From: Planctomycetota bacterium
Lineage (GTDB): Bacteria > Planctomycetota > Phycisphaerae > Tepidisphaerales > Tepidisphaeraceae
Direction of reading: 5' to 3'
NCBI GenBank assembly: GCA_026693085.1
Contig: JAPLNB010000347.1
Location: forward strand, 1 to 48,829
Length of the DNA: 48,829 nucleotides
The notes below the pieces were generated by a model. The model had not been told where the DNA came from, did no database searches, and worked only from the letters and a program-made list of their open reading frames with translations. Position numbers and translations under genes: made by a program. Every line of letters starts with the position of its first letter. Position 1 is the first letter of the stretch. Of this stretch, positions 8,413 through 17,531 are shown one piece after another.

Positions 8413-10545
8413 CTACGGAACCGGAACGATGTTGCGGATTCGCCGCAACTGTTCGGGACCCGCCAGATACAGGTCGCGGCCAACAAAAGTCGGCCAGCCG
8501 ACCGGATCGATCTTGCCGATGACGTGTACGTTTGCGTCTTTCAGGTCAATGCGCACCAGCACGTTTTTCAGGTACGTCCACACAAGACCATCGGGGCCGC
8601 GCACGAAGGCATTGTATTCATACGAAGGGTCAAGCCAGTGAGGCCAATGCGCGTCGATCGAGACCGGCGATGGCAGAGCTTTGGTGAACAGGCTTTCGCC
8701 TGTGGTCACATCGACCCCATAGAGGATGCTGCCGCCAGCCTGCTGGGGGTCCGATGTCAATCCGAGCAGTCGGCCGGACGCAACTTCGGCAATGAGTCCG
8801 GTTGTCCGTGCTTTGGCGATCGGCACGATCTCACGCGTAATCTTCTGTTTGCCGACATCATAAACGAAGAGTCTGGCCTGATCGGGCGCTTGATTGTTAT
8901 TCAGTTCATCCGCCGCGCGGATCGTCGAGATGACAATCAGCCGCCCGTCGAGTGCCGGGGCGATCCACTGGACGGCATAGCCGCTGAGCGGTTTCCAGAA
9001 GCCGTCCATCTTTTGGGTCTTGGGGTCATACCAGCCGAATCCACCGCCGGTGTAGTGGCGCAATCCGAACCCGCCGAAGTAGATCCTGCCATCGGCTCCC
9101 AGCGCGGAGCTGTGCATGAGCCCGACGCGCGTGGTGCGATCAAAGTCCCCCAGTCGCCGAGGGTTGCTCCTCACATCGGTCTCGTCAGGCGCTGGATGGC
9201 CGGGTGGGCCGCCCTTGCCCAGCGTCCAAGCCTGCGCGGGGTCGTAGACAAAGAGATGACCGCCGGAATAGCCGCTGGAATAGAACTTGTCGCCGCAGAC
9301 GATTTGCGTGTAGGGCGCCAATCCGGGGCGGGGGCCAAGGATGGTGGTTTGGTCAGTCTTGGGGTCGAAAGCGAAGACACCGACGTAATCGTCGCCCGTG
9401 CCATAGAGCCGGCCATCGGGCAGGAGCGTCATGGGATTGATGCGATGGGGATAGGCTGCAACGCCCTCGACGTGGACCGCTTTCCAGCCCCGAGCTTCCG
9501 GCGTCGTGTTTGTGGTGCCGCGATCCTTGGCCGCATCTTCTCGCGAGCGGTACCACAGTGTTGCGTTACCGTTGGCGTCGGGATCGATTTGGTCAAAGTA
9601 GACCTGGGGCTTGGTCTTGGCGCCCTTGTCCCACGCCGACGCCTTGGGCGGCCAGGGCGGCGTGTCATTCGTCTTGGGAATCGCTTGGCCGTGATACAGC
9701 CAATAGTCCTTCCGCGAGCCGCCTTCCTGGGGCACGATCGCCCACGCTCCCGGAAAGCTCTCGACAATATCCATCACGCGTTCGGTCGGCGACTCCAGGA
9801 GCACCTTCTGTTCTCCGGTCTGGAGGTTGACGGCCACCAGATACCACGCCGGGATCATTCCGCTGGCGATGTACGCGTGCGTGTCATCAACGCCCATGAC
9901 ATACCGGCTCCAGGCGCCGTTGGGATGGGTCGGTCCCACCGCCCCGAAATCCTTCACCACCTTGCCCAGCTTCGGATCGTAGATATACAGGCCGACGCGA
10001 TTGCCCCTGGTTCCCGTGCCGTAGATCCGTCCATCGGGACCGACAGCCAGCGGGCGGACCTCGCCACCAAGGCCGGCAACAATCTCCCCCCGCTCCTCGA
10101 CTGTGTTCGTCGCCGGGTCGTACACGAACAGGTGCATATTCCATGTCTTCCGCGACGGGGTGGCGATGTAGTACTTGCCGTCGAACCCGAGCACCCGCCC
10201 GGACAGGTAGAACTGGTGATGGTCCGGCAATCGCTGCCTTCTCACCTGCCCCGTGCCCAGGTCAAAGGCATAGAGCCACGTCGGCCCATAGTATTCCTTG
10301 AAGTAGATCTGAAGCACGTCCCAGCTCTTGCCGTCGGGGTTGGGCACCTGCCAGCGCTCCCAGACGTTCAGCCCGCGCGCCGGCTCGCCCAGTGACTCGG
10401 TCCGCAAGGCCGGCGCCTGTTCCAGCGCCTGCTTCAGATCCGGCTGTTCGGCGACACGCCAAGGCTCGCCGGCGGCCAGCTCCCGGCTCAGCAGAAGCAT
10501 CGCCGCTGCACACAATCCCAACACATGAAGGACCTTCGTGCTCAT
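8413..10545 (-). CDS. secreted beta-propeller protein of unknown function
   Basis: I start this 710-residue protein at the ATG at 10545, which has AAGGAAGG immediately upstream. An in-frame codon 21 bases earlier lacks such a site. The N-terminus is a signal peptide (STKVLHVLGLCAAAMLLLSRELAAGE). The body is built from repeated blade-like units of the form L-x-PDGR-[IL]-YGTG followed by a hydrophobic strand and YDP-K (for example VGPDGRIYGTGT, LLPDGRLYGTGD, GADGRIYFGG), which indicates a beta-propeller. No catalytic motif is recognised. It lies between a GH2-like enzyme and a serine hydrolase-GH fusion with gaps of 23 and 37 bases, so it is probably in one operon with them. It could be a glycan-binding component or a lyase-like propeller; I cannot decide which. 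Confidence 0.7.
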   Translation of the reverse strand: MSTKVLHVLGLCAAAMLLLSRELAAGEPWRVAEQPDLKQALEQAPALRTESLGEPARGLNVWERWQVPNPDGKSWDVLQIYFKEYYGPTWLYAFDLGTGQVRRQRLPDHHQFYLSGRVLGFDGKYYIATPSRKTWNMHLFVYDPATNTVEERGEIVAGLGGEVRPLAVGPDGRIYGTGTRGNRVGLYIYDPKLGKVVKDFGAVGPTHPNGAWSRYVMGVDDTHAYIASGMIPAWYLVAVNLQTGEQKVLLESPTERVMDIVESFPGAWAIVPQEGGSRKDYWLYHGQAIPKTNDTPPWPPKASAWDKGAKTKPQVYFDQIDPDANGNATLWYRSREDAAKDRGTTNTTPEARGWKAVHVEGVAAYPHRINPMTLLPDGRLYGTGDDYVGVFAFDPKTDQTTILGPRPGLAPYTQIVCGDKFYSSGYSGGHLFVYDPAQAWTLGKGGPPGHPAPDETDVRSNPRRLGDFDRTTRVGLMHSSALGADGRIYFGGFGLRHYTGGGFGWYDPKTQKMDGFWKPLSGYAVQWIAPALDGRLIVISTIRAADELNNNQAPDQARLFVYDVGKQKITREIVPIAKARTTGLIAEVASGRLLGLTSDPQQAGGSILYGVDVTTGESLFTKALPSPVSIDAHWPHWLDPSYEYNAFVRGPDGLVWTYLKNVLVRIDLKDANVHVIGKIDPVGWPTFVGRDLYLAGPEQLRRIRNIVPVP

Positions 10546-10582
10546 GTTCCTTCCTTTCCTGCTCACCCGTGTCCCCGCTCCT

Positions 10583-12631
10583 TCACCGGCCGCGAGGAGA
10601 CGTCAGCTCCTTCAATTTCGCGTAGACCTCCAAATCATCGGAGGCGCCGCCGAACGTGAACGGGAAATGCTGGTTTCTGTTCTCCACCATCAGGCCCCAC
10701 GAGGCGCCGTGCCGGACGCACATCTCGGCCGCCAGAGCGCCTTCGCGGCCGGTCTTAGCGTCCTCGTTGCAGACGATCGGCTTGTTCCATGACTTCAGGG
10801 CGGCGATGCGTGCGGGCATGTCGCGGATGGGCGTGTTGTTGAAGTGAATCAGAAAAAAGTCGCTGCCGCGGGTCACCTCCCGATCCAGTTCACCGCCTCC
10901 GGCACCAGAGGCGCTGATCAGAACGTCGGGAGCCGCTTCCTTTCCCGCGCGGATCAGTTCCGCGATGCCCTGAGAACTTCGCAGGATGGGGCGATCGAAC
11001 CCGCCGTGGCCGTATTCGTTGGCCACCTCGACCACAACGTTGGTGAACCCACATTCTCTGATCCAACGCATTACATTGACCAGTCCTGCCTGAACCGCCT
11101 GGTCGTCCCGGAGAATCTGGTCCTGGCGCTGGTAGTAGCAGCCCAGGATCACCGCCGCCCCTTGCTTGTCACAGGCCTCGATTGCCCGTCGCACACGCCG
11201 CATGTCGCTCTCGCGCAATGAACCGTCGGGATTGAACGCGGAGTTGACCGCACCTTCGTAGCCGGGAAAACCGCCCTGCAAACACAATGTAAACGCGCGC
11301 ACACCGTGCTCAACATAGCTGGGAATGCTGGCGATGAACCGATCGGTGTTGGCCTCGGCATCAAAGTCAGGCCGGCTGCGGTCCTCGAAAACCGCGTTGA
11401 CCATACGCACATTCATCAGCAGCCCCTGGGCCCCTGCGCCCGGATACGTGATCGATCCGTTGATCTGCCACCTGCCATCCCGAATCAAAATGCGCGTCTG
11501 CGGTTTGGGGTTGACCGCGCGGGCATCGATCACCGCCTCGCGGATCAGTCGGGCCGCCTGATTGCATGCGGAATTGGCGTTGCCGGGGCTGGCATCGTGG
11601 TCTTCCACCTTTGCGTCGTTCCAGGAGACGACCAGGTCGAGGCTGGGGATGATCCAGAGCATGCGCGGGCCACCGTGGCCGCTGGCCACGTATGTGTCCG
11701 GGGGAGCATCGACAAACAGACGGCGGCCGGCCTTGTCGGTGCGATTGAGCCACCAGTTGAACCTGTAATAGCCGGGGCCGACGGGCGTGATGTTCCTCGT
11801 GCCGCCGATACTCCGCTGGCCCAGGAGCATGGCCGTTTCTTTGCCGCTGGTCAGCGGTGTGTCGGCCGAAATGGGGCTGGAGATCGCCATCCTGAGCAGT
11901 TCCGCATCAATGACCTGCCGGTCGCGCCATCTCCCGCCGCGCAAATACAGCAGGCCGAATCGCGCGAAATCCCGCACCGAGATGGCCAATCTGCCAGGGC
12001 GGTCTTCGGAGCCGAACGCCTCAAACGTGTAGTTGTCCTCGAACTCCAGCGGCCCGCCCAAACGGGCTTTGAGCACCGCGGTGCCGCTCTGCTGGTATAC
12101 CCTGTTCATCAGCGTGTCGTAATAGAGCGCCAGGGCGAAGTCGTTGTAGGAGTAGGCCTCGCCCGGCCGCTCGACCAGCCCATATCCGGAGGTCTGCGAA
12201 GCCAGGTGTCGCCAGGTGATCTCGGCGTCTTTGCCGCCGTTGATCTCGCGCAGCCGCGGCTCGAAACGCGAGATCTTCTCATCGACGCCGCCGATCTTCT
12301 TGTCCTGAACCGCCATGAGCATGAGCGTGCTGATCACGGGCTTCATTGCAGAAGCGACATCGGCGCTCTTACGCTGATCGCCCCATTGATATGCCATATA
12401 ACCATGTCGAACGACGCAGCCGCGCCCGCCGACAACGTCGCGCAGCGCATCAAGTTTCTCCGGCGACAGGCCTAGCACTTGCGGCGTCCGTTTCTCCCAC
12501 GCCCGCGACGGGAATACGGCAGGCGCAGACGCCGCGGGCATCGTCATCGGCCGCGATTGCGCCATCGCTCCCTGCGACAGCGCCGCCAGCAGAACGACAA
12601 GCACGCAAGACCAGGCAATCAAACGACTCAT
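10583..12631 (-). CDS. exported serine hydrolase (beta-lactamase fold) fused to GH5-like barrel
   Basis: The product is 682 residues. The ATG at 12631 follows GGAG by six bases, and upstream in-frame codons have no such site. After the signal peptide (MSRLIAWSCVLVVLLAALSQGAMAQ), residues about 45-365 form a class C beta-lactamase/esterase fold. It has S94-x-x-K97 (SAMK) as the nucleophile and base, a Tyr-rich YSYND segment at 160-164 in the YxN position, and H319-G-G as the third box. Residues about 375-680 look like a (beta/alpha)8 glycosidase of clan GH-A. It has VEVANEY with the presumed acid/base at E539 and VCNED with a nucleophile candidate at E623. Such a two-enzyme chain could remove an ester group and cut the glycan backbone. 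The two domains are clear, but activity is inferred. It lies inside the minus-strand glycan operon. Confidence 0.72.
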   Translation of the reverse strand: MSRLIAWSCVLVVLLAALSQGAMAQSRPMTMPAASAPAVFPSRAWEKRTPQVLGLSPEKLDALRDVVGGRGCVVRHGYMAYQWGDQRKSADVASAMKPVISTLMLMAVQDKKIGGVDEKISRFEPRLREINGGKDAEITWRHLASQTSGYGLVERPGEAYSYNDFALALYYDTLMNRVYQQSGTAVLKARLGGPLEFEDNYTFEAFGSEDRPGRLAISVRDFARFGLLYLRGGRWRDRQVIDAELLRMAISSPISADTPLTSGKETAMLLGQRSIGGTRNITPVGPGYYRFNWWLNRTDKAGRRLFVDAPPDTYVASGHGGPRMLWIIPSLDLVVSWNDAKVEDHDASPGNANSACNQAARLIREAVIDARAVNPKPQTRILIRDGRWQINGSITYPGAGAQGLLMNVRMVNAVFEDRSRPDFDAEANTDRFIASIPSYVEHGVRAFTLCLQGGFPGYEGAVNSAFNPDGSLRESDMRRVRRAIEACDKQGAAVILGCYYQRQDQILRDDQAVQAGLVNVMRWIRECGFTNVVVEVANEYGHGGFDRPILRSSQGIAELIRAGKEAAPDVLISASGAGGGELDREVTRGSDFFLIHFNNTPIRDMPARIAALKSWNKPIVCNEDAKTGREGALAAEMCVRHGASWGLMVENRNQHFPFTFGGASDDLEVYAKLKELTSPRGR

Positions 12632-12675
12632 GACCTGCTCCACTCGCATCAAGGGCCAGCATCAACACCGTCGCA

Positions 12676-14694
12676 TTACTTGCGCGGCGCAATCGCCCAC
12701 GCTGGCTCGGCGGCCAGGTTCTCGCGGGCCCTCGGCAGCGCCGATTCGAGAGTTCTCAGCGCGTCGTTGGCTTCAGGGAAACCACCGTCCACTCCGCACA
12801 CCAGCGCCAGCCGGAGAACATAGGAGTAGCTTCCGCCGTAGGCCGGCAGTTCGGCCTTGCCCAGCTTTGCGTTCTCCTCATTCAGCTTCTTCCAGTCTTC
12901 ATAGATGACCACACCTGCACCCAATTGCTCTCCGACAACCATGCGATACGGGGCAGCGCCCTGCGGATCGAAGTCGGGCGCGTGCGTCAACGCGCCCACT
13001 CGAGCGCGCAGCAGGAAGTCGCGCGGCTTGGCCGCATCGGCATGGCCCAGCTCGGTCAGATGATGCAGGCTCCAGATCAGGAAATCCGTCTCCCACGGAA
13101 CATAGATCAGCCAGTTCGGATTGGCCGCGTTCTGGATGCGCGCATCTTCGACCGTCCGCAGGCCCCAGAAGCCCATGCTGTTCAACGCCGGCGGGCCGTA
13201 CATCTTCTCAATCATGAACTGGAAGTTGTTGCGGATCTTCTGCTGGAAGTACGCCCCTTCGGGATCGCCATCGGGGGCAATAGAGCCGGCATCGGCGATG
13301 TTGCGCAGGCCCCATGCGTTGCCGCGGATCTGGTCGGCCATCAGCCCACGGTCGCGCTCGCGCGTGGGGCTCTTGGCCGGGCCGGGCCACTGCGAGAGCA
13401 AGCTGTAGTTGCCCCAGAAGTACGCCTCCTCCAGATAATAAAAGTCGCCGGTGAGCAGATACGGGATGTAAGCGAGGGATGGCTGATGGGCGCAATCGGA
13501 GACCAGGCGCGGGGCGCTGGCCGGCCGCGGCTTGCGATCTGGTTGCCAGTTGGGCCGATCCTTGCCGCGCTCATCCAGCCAGAAGTCGGGTCGCTCGTCA
13601 ATAGTGAGCAAGCGCTTGGTCTTCGAGTTGCGCACGTGGATCGGCCAGGAGCCGGCCAGGTCGCCGCTGCTCAGCACCACCGGTCTGAGCCGCGGGCTCA
13701 TGGTCATGAGATACGCCGCGGCCCAGCCCGGATACGGCCCGATTTCCGGCCGGCCGCCCGTCGTCGGCATGTAAGCGGCGAGATAGCCGCGCTCGAGGAT
13801 ATCGGTGTCGGCCGAGCGCGGTTCGCTACCCAGCAATCGCTTCGGCAGTTGCAGCGTCGAGTCGTAATTCGGCACCGCCCCGGTGGCGGATAAGTACGCC
13901 AGATCCTGATCGATAGTCACATCCGCCGGTGCCTCGCCCCAGTAGAAGACCTTGCGCCAGCGCGACAGCCTCCCATGATCCACCTCTTTCTTCTGGTAGA
14001 TCGGTTTGTCATCCTGGCCCGTGATCGCCACTTCGTAGCCGATATTACCGGCCCAGGTGTCCCAGCAGTTCTCGACTGCCGCCGAAACGCGAACGATCTT
14101 GCATCCGGCATACACGCGGATTTGATACTGCACGTTCAGGTCCGGGTCGGGCTTGCCGGCGGCGTCAGTCGGCGGGCCGTCCACGAGCCATTCGGTCACG
14201 AGCAGGCCACCAAGCCATTGCCGAACGCCCGCTCCGGCACGCTCAAGCATCTGCCGGGCGCTGGCGGATTTCTGCGAACCTTCGGGAAAGGTGAAGCGGA
14301 TGATCGCGTCGAACGGAGTCTTCAATAGATCTTCCGGCAAGATCGCAGCACCACCGCCTGTCGCAACTCCGTTGGCCAACTCGATCTGCACCTGGCCATT
14401 CGCCGGGACTTCTTCGAGCGCGAGCGAGACAACGGCGAAACGCACCGAGCCGTCTTCGTATCGGCGCTTGATGTCCGTCTGGATCTGCGCAGGCTTCCCA
14501 CCGACGCGGGCGACGACGCCATCCCGGATGTCGCCCTTGCTGAAGACCTGCCCGAACGTCAACGGGATGTTGCGCGCGACATGGCCGGAACCATTGCGCG
14601 CGACGAGCGTGGCCGTCTTCGCGTCGCCCGCTGATCGTGACACGAAGGCAGCCAGCACCACGGCGGCCACGACGTTTATGATCGTGTTCTTCAC
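12676..14694 (-). CDS. secreted PcRGLX/YetA-like (rhamnogalacturonan lyase-type) protein
   Basis: I place the start at GTG 14694, preceded by GGGG, because it yields a normal signal peptide (MKNTIINVVAAVVLAAFVSRSAGD). A further upstream TTG would add a charged leader. The N-terminal segment ARNIPLTFGQVFSKGDI resembles the RIFT-barrel opening of PcRGLX/YetA-type exo-rhamnogalacturonan lyases. The middle has beta-rich sheets (YQIRVYAGCKIVRVSAAVEN), and the C-terminal half is helical with a toroid-like pattern (YLLTGDFYYLEEAYFWGNY). The product is 672 residues, somewhat shorter than the roughly 800-950 residues I would expect of the full family. Substrate and catalytic residues are not certain. 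It is the first gene of the minus-strand arm and is separated from the next gene by 44 bases. Confidence 0.5.
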   Translation of the reverse strand: MKNTIINVVAAVVLAAFVSRSAGDAKTATLVARNGSGHVARNIPLTFGQVFSKGDIRDGVVARVGGKPAQIQTDIKRRYEDGSVRFAVVSLALEEVPANGQVQIELANGVATGGGAAILPEDLLKTPFDAIIRFTFPEGSQKSASARQMLERAGAGVRQWLGGLLVTEWLVDGPPTDAAGKPDPDLNVQYQIRVYAGCKIVRVSAAVENCWDTWAGNIGYEVAITGQDDKPIYQKKEVDHGRLSRWRKVFYWGEAPADVTIDQDLAYLSATGAVPNYDSTLQLPKRLLGSEPRSADTDILERGYLAAYMPTTGGRPEIGPYPGWAAAYLMTMSPRLRPVVLSSGDLAGSWPIHVRNSKTKRLLTIDERPDFWLDERGKDRPNWQPDRKPRPASAPRLVSDCAHQPSLAYIPYLLTGDFYYLEEAYFWGNYSLLSQWPGPAKSPTRERDRGLMADQIRGNAWGLRNIADAGSIAPDGDPEGAYFQQKIRNNFQFMIEKMYGPPALNSMGFWGLRTVEDARIQNAANPNWLIYVPWETDFLIWSLHHLTELGHADAAKPRDFLLRARVGALTHAPDFDPQGAAPYRMVVGEQLGAGVVIYEDWKKLNEENAKLGKAELPAYGGSYSYVLRLALVCGVDGGFPEANDALRTLESALPRARENLAAEPAWAIAPRK

Positions 14695-14848
14695 GTGCAC
14701 CCCATGCTCATCCAACGACAGATCGGTTCGCTGTGTATGACATAGGGTTGTACACGCAGCATGCCATGTGGTTGATGGTCTTGGGTGCTTCGCCCAGGGT
14801 CACTGCGGCGACAATGGTTGGTCCAATTCTTCTGCTTCGGGAGGAACT

Positions 14849-15136
14849 ATGTCTCGAATCATGCGGTTCATCTGCGCGTGTCTGCTCATCTCCTTTGTTT
14901 CGGGTGCACTAGCCGCAGAGCAGGGCGCTGGCCAGACCAAGACCTTTGTCGTTGAGCTTAAGGCGCGCCCTCTGACGTTCACCGTCGACGAGAAAACTGC
15001 CATCACCCTCGACGCTCAGGCGTCCACATTCCATGCCGCCATCAAGCCAAAGCTCAGGGCCGCCGTCACCTACGTCAAGGACGGAGAAACGCGTCTGGCG
15101 TCGAAGGTCGAAGTCACCTCCGCGGAAGCGAAGTAG
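14849..15136 (+). CDS. small exported protein, unknown
   Basis: This 95-residue protein begins at ATG 14849, three bases after GGGAGGA. It has a signal peptide (MSRIMRFICACLLISFVSGALA), and the mature part is about 70 residues with alternating strands (TFVVELKARPLTFTVDEKTAITLD, LRAAVTYVKDGETRLASKVEV) that look like a small beta-sandwich. I recognise no family. It is divergent from the rhamnogalacturonan-lyase-like gene, and the 154 bases between the two starts must hold promoters for both. The broken HAF/PEP-CTERM gene starts 50 bases downstream, but nothing shows that they work together. Confidence 0.6.
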   Translation: MSRIMRFICACLLISFVSGALAAEQGAGQTKTFVVELKARPLTFTVDEKTAITLDAQASTFHAAIKPKLRAAVTYVKDGETRLASKVEVTSAEAK

Positions 15137-15185
15137 TCCTTCACCTGCCGCGAGTACCGGGCCTTTTCATGGTAGTGAGCTGGCC

Positions 15186-15548
15186 ATGCGACAGTTGCAC
15201 GACACCGTGGCCTATGCCATCAACGGTGCCGGGCAAGTAGCCGGAGTTTCTGACTGGCGTGCATTCCTCTACAGCGACGGGACGATGTTCGACCTGAATG
15301 ACCTGCTCACGACCCCTTTCCCAGCCGGGTGGGGTCTTCACGATGCGTCAGACATCAACAACAAGGGGCAGATTGCAGCGAATAGCTATGATCGGTGGGG
15401 CAACATTCATGCTTTTTTACTGACGCCGGTGCCGGAGCCGAGTTGCCTTAGCATAATGCTGGTCGCTGCGCTGGGTCTGGTGCGGCGGCGATTGCGTACG
15501 GCATATACCTCTTGCGCAGCAGGCCGAAACCGGAAGAGATCGATATGA
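15186..15548 (+). pseudogene. remnant of HAF-repeat, PEP-CTERM surface protein
   Basis: Only about 120 residues survive. They hold two copies of the HAF-family repeat (AYAINGAGQVAGVS with AFLYSDGTMFDLNDLL, then DINNKGQIAANS with HAFLLTP) and end in a PEP-CTERM sorting tail: VPEPS, a hydrophobic span, then the Arg cluster RRRLR. HAF proteins normally carry a signal peptide and more repeats. Here the first in-frame ATG (15186) has no signal and no convincing ribosome binding site, and the frame upstream is not HAF-like. About 20 extra residues follow the Arg cluster, which is also unusual. I read it as the 3' end of a decayed surface-protein gene. It could instead be expressed from an unrecognised upstream start. 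Confidence 0.65.
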
Positions 15549-15620
15549 TGCAAAATATTGCTCTGACATAGATGCGGCGATCCCGCAAACCCCAATTCAG
15601 CAAAACGAACTTTGGATTGC

Positions 15621-17168
15621 TTAGCTTTCTTGCAGCGGCAATTGTGTATCCACGTCGAGCAGCGTGGGCGTGACGAAGAAATACAGATCGGTAAGCTGCT
15701 GCTGCGAGCGGTGGTTCTTGAAGAGCCACCCCAGGATCGGGATATCGCCAAGCCCGGGGATCTTGGCCTCGCGGGTGGTCGTGCGGCTCATGCGCAGTCC
15801 GCTGATGACCAGTGTGCTGCCGTCGTTGACTGTGACGGCTGTTTCAGCTTCGCGCGACTCAATGATCGGGTTGATCAGCGCCTGCGGCGCCGTGCCGCCG
15901 GTCAGCGTCGGCAGCGGGGCAAAGCCCGAGACCGATGACACGATCGAAATCGTGTGCAGTTTGACACGGTCCTCCCCCACCGCCTGCGGCGTGATGTAAA
16001 GCTGCACGCCCACGGGCTTGTAGAGCGTCGTCGTCTGCATAACATTGTTCACGAAGTTCGCCGACTGGATGGGCAGTTCCTGGCCGGCCAGCATGTATCC
16101 CGTCTGGCCCGCCGCAACGGTCATGCGAGGCGACGAGACCACGCGGATCAGGCCCGCGTCCGCGAGCAATTGAAAGCTCGACTCCACCGATACGCCCGCC
16201 CCTTCAAACGTCTTCATCAGCGACAGAACCGACCCCTGGAACTGCGTTCCCTGCGAAACCGATTCCATCAGCTTCTGGGTGTCGAAAGTGGACAGCGCCG
16301 TTTGGGTCCCGGTGTCGCCGAGATGCTTCACCAGCAGTCTGGCGCCCTGCTGGAGGTCGAAATCGCGGCTGACTTCGAAGATCTTGGCCGATATTTCCAC
16401 CTGCTTCGGCGGGACATCCAGCCGAGAGAGCATGTCCAGCACCGATGACTGCATGATCCGGTCGCAGGTGACCACGACGGTGTTTTCGCGTGGCAGCGGC
16501 GTAACCATACCGGCGGCCCCGAGCTGCTGCTGGAGAACGGTAACCAGGGGAATCAGGTCGGGCGGCGTGACGGTCACGTTGCGCCGGGCGGTCGCGACAT
16601 CACGCGCGGACGTGACATTGGTGCCGCCGTAGCTTCGCAAGTTCCAAATAAGACGAACCTTGCCATCGGGCAGCGGCACGACCTGCACGGGCAGGCCGTC
16701 TTCGGAAATGACGGGGACGGTAATGGTTTGAACGACGGGCTGGGTTGTCGGCCGGGTCGAAGGCTGCGTTGCCGGGCTGCCCAGCGTGATCTGCATGTAC
16801 TGGCGAGGCGGGGGCGTGCGTTTGGCCGTCCTGCGTGCGGATTTGGCCGACCCCTGGTCGCCTGACTGGCTGATTTCCTTGCCCCCGAACTGCTCCCAAG
16901 CGCTCTTGGGGCCTTTTCGCTCCAAGACAGTCCACTTCACCTCGCTCAGCCGCCGGCCGGATTCCTGATTGGCAACTTGATCGGCGGTGCGTGAGGCTGA
17001 TGCGGGCGCCTTGTCGTCTTCGAGATACTGGGTGGTCTGGGTTACCTTTTCGACACATCCGGGTCCGGCTGTCACCAGAACCAGCACTGCGCAAGCGAGG
17101 CTCCGGCGGGCTGCAGCACGGCCTCGCATACCCCACTTGCCGGTGGTGCTGTTCCTGGGTGTAATCAT
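15621..17168 (-). CDS. secretin (type II/III secretion or type IV pilus outer-membrane channel family)
   Basis: The product is 515 residues. The ATG at 17168 follows GAGGAG by five bases. The leader ends in TAGPGC, a possible but imperfect lipobox. Residues about 40-190 are low-complexity with TQP and TRP runs. The body contains an N-domain-like stretch and the secretin core: VPPKQVEISAKIFEV, then SSPRMTVAAGQ, and the late signature IPGLGDIPILGWLFKNH. Secretins form ring-shaped channels in the outer membrane. No partner genes for type II secretion or pilus assembly lie nearby, so which system it serves is unknown. The rhomboid gene upstream on the same strand is 363 bases away, so the secretin gene probably has its own promoter. 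Confidence 0.88.
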   Translation of the reverse strand: MITPRNSTTGKWGMRGRAAARRSLACAVLVLVTAGPGCVEKVTQTTQYLEDDKAPASASRTADQVANQESGRRLSEVKWTVLERKGPKSAWEQFGGKEISQSGDQGSAKSARRTAKRTPPPRQYMQITLGSPATQPSTRPTTQPVVQTITVPVISEDGLPVQVVPLPDGKVRLIWNLRSYGGTNVTSARDVATARRNVTVTPPDLIPLVTVLQQQLGAAGMVTPLPRENTVVVTCDRIMQSSVLDMLSRLDVPPKQVEISAKIFEVSRDFDLQQGARLLVKHLGDTGTQTALSTFDTQKLMESVSQGTQFQGSVLSLMKTFEGAGVSVESSFQLLADAGLIRVVSSPRMTVAAGQTGYMLAGQELPIQSANFVNNVMQTTTLYKPVGVQLYITPQAVGEDRVKLHTISIVSSVSGFAPLPTLTGGTAPQALINPIIESREAETAVTVNDGSTLVISGLRMSRTTTREAKIPGLGDIPILGWLFKNHRSQQQLTDLYFFVTPTLLDVDTQLPLQES

Positions 17169-17531
17169 AGAACTCCTCGTAAAGCCGTTCCTTACGCCGG
17201 CCGTGCAACCGGGGCACCTACAAGCCAATCACCTTCGCCACCACCAGCCGTCTTGTTGTGCACTGCAGAGTCGCACACGACTCTCACGATACGTTCGGCC
17301 GATCACCGGCGTCAGGAACAACACTGCCCGCCTGCGAACGCCGATCGACGTCCCATCAAGTCATACCCGCCCGTTAGTGTCCTGTTGAATACCGGCCATA
17401 GTTCATCTGGTAAAATAGACAAACCGTCCAATAAGTACCGCCACAGGCTATTATCGGCAAAAACCCCGTGGTTGCCATCTGCTTTTCTGGCGGCCGGGAT
17501 CCTCTTTCTTCTGTTTTAAAGATATGTTTGG
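17169..17531. other. intergenic region between secretin and rhomboid genes
   Basis: I find no convincing gene in these 363 bases. They must hold the secretin promoter and the end of the rhomboid transcript. They contain a short inverted repeat at 17267-17284 and an AT-richer stretch at about 17390-17530. I could not identify a convincing -35/-10 pair. Confidence 0.5.
17267..17284. repeat. 7-bp inverted repeat upstream of secretin gene
   Basis: AGAGTCG-CACA-CGACTCT forms a perfect 7-bp stem with a 4-base loop. It lies about 100 bases upstream of the secretin start codon, within the probable 5' region of that transcript. It could be an operator or a leader hairpin. There is no T-run, so a terminator is less likely. 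Confidence 0.4.

Noticed and set aside
8362..10395. 677-codon plus-strand frame opposite the propeller gene
   Set aside because: It mirrors the minus-strand gene, has no recognisable domain and no start site, and is an effect of high GC on stop-codon frequency.
17390..17520. possible sigma54 promoter (TGGCA with later TTGCC)
   Set aside because: The spacing between GG and GC is too long for the -24/-12 rule.
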